Source of the DNA: Persicaria tinctoria | Lineage: Eukaryota; Streptophyta; Magnoliopsida; Caryophyllales; Polygonaceae | NCBI GenBank assembly: GCA_037127255.1 | Contig: JBANSL010000004.1 | Span: 76,970,127-77,034,126, forward strand | DNA: 64,000 nucleotides | Reading direction: 5' to 3' | Part shown: piece by piece, positions 57,425 through 64,000 of the stretch | How positions within the stretch are numbered: the first letter of the stretch is position 1 | Layout: each line of letters starts with the position of its first letter | Notes under the pieces: model-generated | Databases searched by the model: none | What the model was told of the DNA's origin: nothing | Seen by the model: the letters and a program-made list of their open reading frames with translations, nothing else | Position numbers and translations under genes: made by a program

Positions 57425-58339
57425 GAATTTTGTCCGACTTCGACCCCATACTTGCATCCTGTCAAGGCATCCAAAAAATAGTTAGTCCAAATCGACGTAC
57501 CTTGGTCCATGTCGAGTGGATTTTCTCTTTCTTCTTTTAGGATGGCCATGATCTTCTCCACCTGGGCTTCCATATCCCTCTTTTCTAGCTCTTCAGGAGT
57601 CATATTTCTTACCTTAGGTTCCCCGCAAGTAATGTAACCGGCTGATATAGACTTTACCTCTTCCATGGGACCTGTATGCCTTTTTGTTTTATTAAAAGAA
57701 TACTCAATTACCTCATCGCTGATGTTGAAAGTGAGTACTCCCTTCCTTACGCTTATGTTGGCATCCACCGTCGCCAAGAAGGGCATTCCTAGAATAATTG
57801 GACAAGCAGGGTCCTCCGCCATATCAATAACTAAGAAATCAGTACGGATAAAGAACTTACCTACTTGCACTAGCACATTGTCCACCATGCCTATTGGGAT
57901 GACCACCGTGTTGTGTGCCATATAAAGCTTAGCATCCACAGGCTATAGGACACCTATCTTAATCTTGGACCATATCGTTAAAGGCATTATACTCACACTA
58001 GCTCCAAGATCACATAATGCATTGAATTTATATTGACCAAATCCAATGGTTATAGCAAACTTACCTAGATCTGGCCTTTTCTCAAGTATGTCCATATGGC
58101 TGCACTCCTTTGTAATCTCAGCCATTGATCGTTTCTTGCTTAGAATCTCCTTGAGGAACTTGACGTAGGATGGCAATTCATTGAGATCTTCTGTGAAGGG
58201 TATGGTGACATTGAGCTTCTGAAGCATCTTGATGAAGCGCTAAAACTTCTTCTCTGCTTGATCCTTTGGAGATTTTGTTGGGAAAGGCAACTTCTTTTTC
58301 TGGTTCGGAGCCAGAACAGATGTCGGAGGTGTTGCAGCT

Positions 58340-58535
58340 TTCTCGACGTCGACTTGGTTCTCCTCGATATCGACCAGGTTCTTCTCGATATCGACTATGT
58401 TTCTCGATGTCGAGTTGCTATGCTGTGCAGACGAAGGTTGTCCCAATTTGACTTCGATATCGAGTAGTCCTTCCTCGAGATTGAGTTGCCTCTCCTCGAC
58501 ATCGACCAAGGTCTGGTCGATATCGACTTGCTGTT
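58340..58535. repeat. Second TCGAnnTCGA cluster in the coding region
   Basis: About eight motifs (TCGACGTCGA, TCGATATCGA, TCGATGTCGA, TCGACATCGA) at about 20-30 bp spacing, encoding VDIE/VDID repeats. It is denser than the paired arrays. Confidence 0.8.
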
Positions 58536-58815
58536 CAGCTCCTCCGTCCTGCTGCTTTCCGACCTCTGGCTCGCGTAGTTGGTGCCCGCTCCTGAGTTTC
58601 ACAGCAATGATGTGTCCAGTCTTTCCCTTAGGATTTGGCTCTGAAGATCCAAGAAGTGTTCCTGACTGTCTGGGGATGCCTTCTGTTAGCTGGCCAATCT
58701 GTGTTTCCATTGATTTCCGCCATATATCAATCTCCCCAAGCCTAGAGTTGACATCTTGTATCTGAGTGTAGACTGAGTTGAAGGACTGCTTGGTGTCTGA
58801 ATGGTTCCTCCGCAT

Positions 58816-60062
58816 TTCCTCTAGGATGGTCTGTAGGTAATCCCTGTTCTAGTCCCTTTCCGGATGTCCTGGAGCTCTGTATGGCGGGGGGTTCCTAGGG
58901 GCACCTTGGTTCCATTGTGGTTGCTGAAACCTTTAGTCCCCTATGTAGCGATTGGGACCCCCTGCGTAAGCTACCTCTTCATGGTGTTCTGTTAGCCTGA
59001 CTTGCTCTGTGTGTGGGCACTCAGTAGTGGTGTGCCGCTGTGATCCGCATTCAATGCAAGGCTGGTTGATTGAAATATACTTTACTTGTTTGAGGAGCTT
59101 GCGATTCTGATCTCTGTAGTATTGCTCCTTGACATCTGGATCAATCTCCCTAGGAGGATCATAGAGGGGCATAGATGGGGCTGGCCTGGCATAGTTGCTC
59201 TCGTCATAGTTTGTAGGAGCCCCATACTTATTATCATAGTTGGTAAGCTTGTCGAGTATACCCCATGCCTCAGCTGGTGGCATCACCAGGTACTCATATC
59301 GAGTATACTGGTTCATCCTATCCTTAGTGATCTGGTCAAGAGAATTGAAGAATATCTCTTGAATGACATAGGGTGGCTGTCCATGAGTAGGGCAAGATCG
59401 CAATAGTTCCTTATATCTTTCCCATGCTTTTGCCAGCGGCTCCCCAGGCTTCTGTTTGAATACTGTTATCTTTTGGAGGAGGAGTGCTGTCTTGGCAGGA
59501 GGAAAGAATTTGTTGAGAAATTCCTGCTCTACTTAGGCCCATGTCGTGAGGGATCGGCGAGAGACCAACGAAAGGCAGGACCGGCGAGAGACCAACGAAA
59601 GGCCTTCATCTTAACATATTCCAGAGTAGTACCTTCAGCAAGAATACGGCGCATGTCAGAAAAATTGGTAATATGTTCAAGAGGGTATTCATTAAATCTT
59701 CCATGAAAAGCATTATTTTTAAGTTCAATAAGGAAGTGAGTGCGAATTTCAAAGTTATTCTCAGATATTAGAATAGCCGATTCAGGCACGACGAGAGTCG
59801 GGTGCATGTAATCCTCTGTAGTGGTAGGGTATTGGGCAAGCTCATCTTCCAATTGCCTGCTTCGCGCAGCTTCCTGTTGCCTGCCTGCTCTCTCAGCGGC
59901 GAGAGTTGTATCTTTGGCGGCTAGTTCCGCTTGGAGCCTCTCTATCAGCTCAGCTTGTGTTTCTGTGGCCGCCATGATCCTTTTGAGTCTTGAATGAATG
60001 TGTATGAAACGCTCCGGGTCTTCTAAGACGTCAAACTCAGGTGGTAGACCAGAACGGCGCAT
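58816..60062 (-). pseudogene. gag N-terminal part of family Y
   Basis: ATG at 60062 opens MRRSGLPPEFDVLEDPERF, a coiled-coil-like segment and LAQYPTTTEDYMHPTLVVPE. The gag core follows (NNFEIRTHFLIELK, FHGRFNEYPLEHITNFSDM). A 24-bp tandem duplication near 59551-59603 repeats AFRWSLAGP. A frame change follows, after which the gag continues as QEFLNKFFPPAKTA, KAWERYKELLRSCPTHGQ and a CCHC knuckle (C-x2-C-x4-H-x4-C) at 59058-59017. Stops TAA at 58935-58933 and TAG at 58851-58849 interrupt the frame before the part at 58815. Gag would form particles and bind RNA; this copy cannot make a full protein. Confidence 0.8.
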
Positions 60063-60129
60063 ACAACTACAAAATCAAAACTTAAAGGAAAACGTGAGAT
60101 CTAACTACCTAAGGCGCGAATGATTGCTT

Positions 60130-60146
60130 CCCCGGCAACGGCGCCA
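60130..60146 (-). promoter_or_regulatory. Primer binding site tRNA-Asp, family Y
   Basis: TGGCGCCGTTGCCGGGG on minus, four bases after the LTR end at 60151. Same tRNA as families X and B. Confidence 0.9.
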
Positions 60147-60150
60147 ATTT

Positions 60151-61902
60151 TGTTGTAGGAGGAAATCGAGTTTAAAATATAATAAAATAGATCAAACCAG
60201 ATTCGGGCCCACGCAAATAATTACAAGACCTCCTCCTGATGTTGCAGCGGGAAGTCTGGATCGATCCACGAGAAAGCACGTCAGCGGATCCTATCTAGGC
60301 AGCTGTAAATCTCACAGACAGAGGTAATAGACAGAAAGAAAGACAGAAATAACAAATAAAAGCAAAAAAGAAAACGAAAGCACAGAACTACTCGATATCG
60401 AGCAACAGTCCTCGATATCGACTACATAAATCGACAACAGAGACGAAGACCAGCAGAAGAGACTAATTTTGAGTATAACTCTTCTCGATATTGAGTAAAT
60501 CGACTCGATATCGACAAGAACTTGCTCGAAGTCGACAACACGCAGAAACTTAAAGATGCAAACTTTCGAACACAGAACACAGATTTTCAACGAAATAAAT
60601 TCAATAAACTAAAGACTTCCAAGGCCAGGGTTTCAACACCACAACGATAACCATGCAAAATAACACATAAGGCATAAAAGATCATGCTTTCCATCAAATA
60701 ACTTTCGTTATTAACAAATAGGAATACAGAGGCTTTTGCATAAACCCTAATTGTTACGAACCCTTTTCACATAATTAACCCAAGTTGTATTAAGATCTCT
60801 TTCGCTTCAATAACACAAACAAGGATCACCTTCAACTCTTGCAAAAGAATCATGCTTAATAGGGATAGAAGACGAATTGCATAAAAAGCTCAAACCTTTA
60901 TCGCATCCTCTTACATGGCTACCATCGGGCTCACCCGGACCCCAGATGTGGGTAGACTACTCGCTCTTCATCATCAAGAAACTCATCAATAAACAAATGG
61001 AAATAACTTGCATTAAATAAACCAAAGAAAGCTTACAACCAATCGAAGCCAAATCCGCTTTTGCCTTTCCAACTTCTCTTGCCACAAGCTCTCTCCTCTA
61101 CTCTACTACTTCTCCTTCTCTAATTGAATGAATAAAATCCATCCCCTAGGGCTTTTTTTATAGCCTTCCTACCCTTGCTAATCAAGGAAAGAATATCTTA
61201 TCTATATCTATATCTATCTATCTACTTACTTAAAGATATATCTAAAGTAGGTAAATCTTCCAAGGATATGATAGATCTTGATAGGTCTTGATAGATGTGG
61301 ATAGAATCGGACAACTTCGGATCCAAGCAAGCCCAACTCGACTTGGACAGCCCACGGCGTAACGCGGCTTCGGAGAGCTCTCCTCGATATCGAGTAAACT
61401 ACTCGATATCGACTAACGTCAGCATCGACTTCGGCTTCTGATCTTGGTCGAGTAACTGCTCCCCGAAACTGGCTCGGATATGCGGTGCTGGAGTTGTCGA
61501 TATCGAGTAAAGTACTCGATATCGAGTACAGGCTGCTCGGAGTGTCCAGTCTTCGGCCTCTCGATCCAGCATCCTTCCTCGACTCAGGGCATGACTTTCA
61601 AGGTTTGTCGATATTGAGTAAATGTACTCGATATCGAGTAGGGCTCTGGAGTCGGGTTGGCTTCGTTTTCAACTCCTCGATCAGCTCCTACTCGACCAGT
61701 GCTCTGCTCGGACTTCTTTGGTCGATATCGAGTAAAAGTACTCGATATCGAGTAACACTTGTCTCCAGCTTGATTTGTCCTGGTTTCGTCGCTCTTTGAC
61801 CTTGGACTTCTGTAGTTGATTTCTGAGCTTTTCTTCCTTTCTCAGAACTGCTGTAAATTGCCTCGAATTCTGCGAATTTAAACAGAAACTAGTGTAGATT
61901 CC
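60151..61902 (-). repeat. Family Y 5' LTR, cut by family X insertion
   Basis: On minus it ends CCTCCTACAACA at 60151. TATA-like TATAAAAAAAGCCC lies at about 61163-61150. The U3 array of four palindrome pairs lies at 61383-61752. It is interrupted after GTAGATTCC, and ATTCC (61898-61902) would be the target duplication of the inserted X LTR. Confidence 0.85.
61383..61752. repeat. Paired palindrome array in family Y U3 (5' LTR)
   Basis: Pairs start at 61383/61402, 61496/61515, 61607/61627 and 61721/61741. This is the same layout as in the 3' LTR, with a few base changes (TCGATATTGAG at 61607). It lies about 220-590 bp upstream of the TATA box on minus. Confidence 0.9.
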
Positions 61903-64000
61903 TGTTGTGAGCCAAATTTGCCATGTTTTACAGCAACTTTTATATCGATTTCTGTATACATTTCATATAATCGGGCTAAGATAGTACAGAATCTGTGTAA
62001 TTAATGTTTATTTGCCAAAATTATGGAATCTACACCAGTTTCTGTTTAATTCGCAGAAATCGAGGCGTTTACAGCAATTCTACAGAAGGTCGGAAAAGCT
62101 CGGGAAACCACTACAGAAGTCCAAGGTCAAAGCAGCGGAACAAGTCTGAGAGACAAGTCTACTCGATCTCGAGTAGTCTTACTCGACATAGACCAGCAAC
62201 TTGTCGAGCAGACCTTGGTCGAGAGAGCCAGCAACCCGAGCTCTGGAACCCAACTCGACCTCGACAAACCCTGGTCGAGGTCGAAGAAGCCTAGACGCCA
62301 TGTCCGGAGTCAAGACGAGGAGAGTTGGTCGACGAAGCCGAGGACAACCAGGAGACTCGCTGCCGCGGAAAGAAGGACTCGCTGCCGCGGACGAAGCCAT
62401 CCGCTGCCAACGGACAGAGCCAGTCGACTAGACCTACCCGAGCAACCCAGTCGACAAGGCCCCCCAACTCCATCTCGACAAGAGGTGGTCGAGATCGACG
62501 AAGACCTTGAGACATGTCCGAGCATATCCGAGCCACTCGACCACCCCCACCCGAGGAGGTCCAGTCGATGACCTAAATCTACTCGAGCTCGAGGAGCTTT
62601 ACTCGAGGTCGACAAGCACCAGTGAGCCAACCCCGAGCCACATCGAGCAGAAGTCACCCGAGGAGCCCAAGCCGAGCCACCCAACTCGAGGTCGAGGAGA
62701 CCTTGTCGAGGTCGACTAGACCCAGATTCCAGAAGCTGCTCGACGAAGCCTTGTCCGAGTAGAGTTGGAGTTGCTTGGTGCCGAAGGCGGAAAATTCTAT
62801 CCGAAGTTGCTGAATTCTATCCAATCTATCAAGTCTATCCATGGAAGGAGCAAGATCTATCATCATGAAGACATATTTCCTAATTAGTTTTATCTTTTCC
62901 TTATGGATTTAATTCCATTAAACATTTTATTTATCTTTGAAGCAAGTAGATATAATTTTAGATAGAGATAGATATCTTCTTTCCTAGATTAGCTAGGGAA
63001 TGAAGGCTATAAATAAAGCCCTAGGGGCTGGTTTTTCATTGATTCCAATTCAATTCCAGTTTAGAATCATTCAAGACACAATTAGTTAGTTCCATTCAGA
63101 GATACAGTTTTAGGAGTTTGAGGTTTTTAAGGTTTTGGCGGTTTGCGAAAGTTGATTGCCAGGATTGTAAAGGCTTTAAATTTAGTTTGTAATGCAAGTT
63201 TCTTTCATCAATTCAATGTCTGCGATTGCGATGAGGCGTGAGTAGTCCACCCACTTCTGGGGCTGGGGTGAGCCCGACGGTGGCCATGTGAGGCGATGCG
63301 ATAAAGGTCAGATCTTTTCGTGCAATTCATCTTCTATCCCTATGAGCATGATTCTTTTGCGAGAGTTGAAGGTGATCCTTGTTTGTATTATTGAAGCGAA
63401 AGTGATCTTAATGCAACTTGGATTAATTATGTGAAAAAGGGTTAGTAACAATTAGGGTTTATGCGAGAGCCTCTATATGCCTAGTTGTTAATAACGAAAG
63501 TTATTTGATGGAAAGCATGATCTTTTATGCCTTTATATGTTGTTTTGCATGGTTATCGTTGTGGTATTGAAACCCTAGCCTTGGGAGTCTTTTTTATATT
63601 GAGTTTACTTTCTGTCGAAACAGTTGAGTTTGGGTTTGAGCAATTGCAATTTACATTCTTTTAAGTTTCTGTTCTAGTCGACATAGACAAAGGCTTTGTC
63701 GATCTCGAGTTGCATCTAGTCGAGATCGAGTAGGGGTAGTCTAGATCGAGTACAGTTTTCTTCTGCTTTTGTCGATTTTCAGTTTCTGTTTCTGCTTTTC
63801 TTGTCGAAGTCGAGTAGTAGTTGTCGAGGTCGAGTTGGCTTGCTTTGTCGAGTTGCTTCGTTTTCAATTCTGAGCTATTGTTGTCGACTACCTTTGTCTA
63901 TCTCGAGTTGCTGTGGTCGAGATCGACGAGATTGTTGCTTTGCTTTTCGTTTCTGCTTTGTTTCTGTTTTGCGTTGTTCTTTATTTCCTTTGCTTTGTTT
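61903..64000 (+). mobile_element. Athila-type LTR, family X copy 4 (runs off right edge)
   Basis: Starts TGTTGTGAGCCAAATTTGCC and follows copy 3 to the window end without reaching its 3' terminus. U3 carries TCGAnnTCGA pairs (62161-62720) and the CGCTGCCGCGGA cluster (62355-62412). TATAAATA is at 63008-63015. R/U5 motifs start at 63677. Confidence 0.9.
63008..63015 (+). promoter_or_regulatory. TATA box of family X LTR copy 4
   Basis: TATAAATA followed by AAGCCCTAGGGG. Confidence 0.7.

Larger units (their letters stand above)
56770..58815 (-). pseudogene. gag C-terminus, protease and integrase tail of family Y
   Basis: One minus frame interrupted by TAG at 58242-58240 and 57945-57943. Segment 58815-58243: gag C-terminus with a VDIDQ/VDIE-rich part. 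Segment 58227-57946: NELPSYVKFLKEILSKKR, then the protease site CDLGASVSIMP with Asp at 58011-58009. Segment 57939-56770: end of protease (PIILGMPFL), a linker with four repeats of the type SIS(S/T)-x-LVDIDQ, and finally YVFKSKNHWFPNKF and KMGPFVVNKIHSGGLQL, which resembles the C-terminal domain of Athila integrase. RT, RNase H and integrase core are missing, so a deletion fused protease linker to integrase tail. A helper element would be needed. Confidence 0.8.
46091..61902 (-). mobile_element. Athila-type non-autonomous element, family Y (with nested inserts)
   Basis: 3' LTR 46091-46415 plus 54185-55341, internal region 55342-60150, and 5' LTR from 60151 rightwards, cut by a family X LTR at 61903. 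The primer site fits tRNA-Asp. Coding is gag, protease and a short integrase-like C-terminus; RT, RNase H and integrase core are absent. The element inserted in the coiled-coil gene. ATAAC (46086-46090) would be the left target duplication, but its partner lies beyond the window. Confidence 0.85.

Overview
The window is nuclear DNA of a flowering plant, probably a dicot. The signs are plant LTR-retrotransposon clades (Athila, Tat), a CSTF77-like gene piece with plant-type introns, REM-type B3 domains, and primer sites matching plant tRNA-Asp and initiator tRNA-Met. The species cannot be named from sequence alone. Almost everything is transposable element, much of it nested. I see no intact autonomous element and only fragments of host-like genes.

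Layout, left to right. 1-1966: an Athila-type LTR (family X), minus strand. 2196-3010: a degenerate tandem repeat. 3730-6082: a non-LTR retroelement with a C-terminal restriction-like endonuclease, flanked by (AAT)n on both sides. 6082-6739: an LTR-like scrap with (TA)n. 6740-25598: a tandem LTR-internal-LTR-internal-LTR array of a very large non-coding element (LARD-like, minus strand, initiator-Met primer site). 25599-28096: a family X LTR, its tRNA-Asp primer site and a cut gag, inserted into the third LARD LTR. 28097-28961: an inverted LARD LTR piece. 29100-29900: an L1-like ORF1. 29.9-34.9 kb: gene-fragment territory with three CSTF77-like exons still in splice frame, a hAT-type MITE, a tRNA-like sequence and a DUF1645-like fragment. 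34.9-39.3 kb: a Tat-type Ty3/Gypsy pol on the minus strand, split in its RT by a solo family X LTR with a 5-bp target duplication. 39.3-46.1 kb: two small B3 genes, a minisatellite, and a coiled-coil gene split by a solo family Y LTR. From 46.1 kb past the end: family Y element (Athila-type, minus). Its left LTR contains a solo LTR of family B, which contains a complete family B element. Its right LTR contains a family X LTR that leaves the window.

The insertions can be ordered from target-site duplications: GGTAT (37 kb), ACCTC (43/45 kb), AAAAC (46.4/54.2 kb), GTATT (46.8/53.3 kb), and ACTATCCT for the MITE. Families Y and B keep gag and protease but lack RT, RNase H and integrase core, so they would depend on a helper. 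The LARD has no coding capacity.

The main unexplained signal is an architecture of paired TCGAnnTCGA palindromes, about 19-21 bp apart and repeated every 93-114 bp. It occurs in the U3 of families X and Y and again inside the gag-protease linker of family Y. Family B shows the same relation between LTR and gag linker with a different, GC-rich motif. This looks like a family-specific cis code shared by LTR and coding region.
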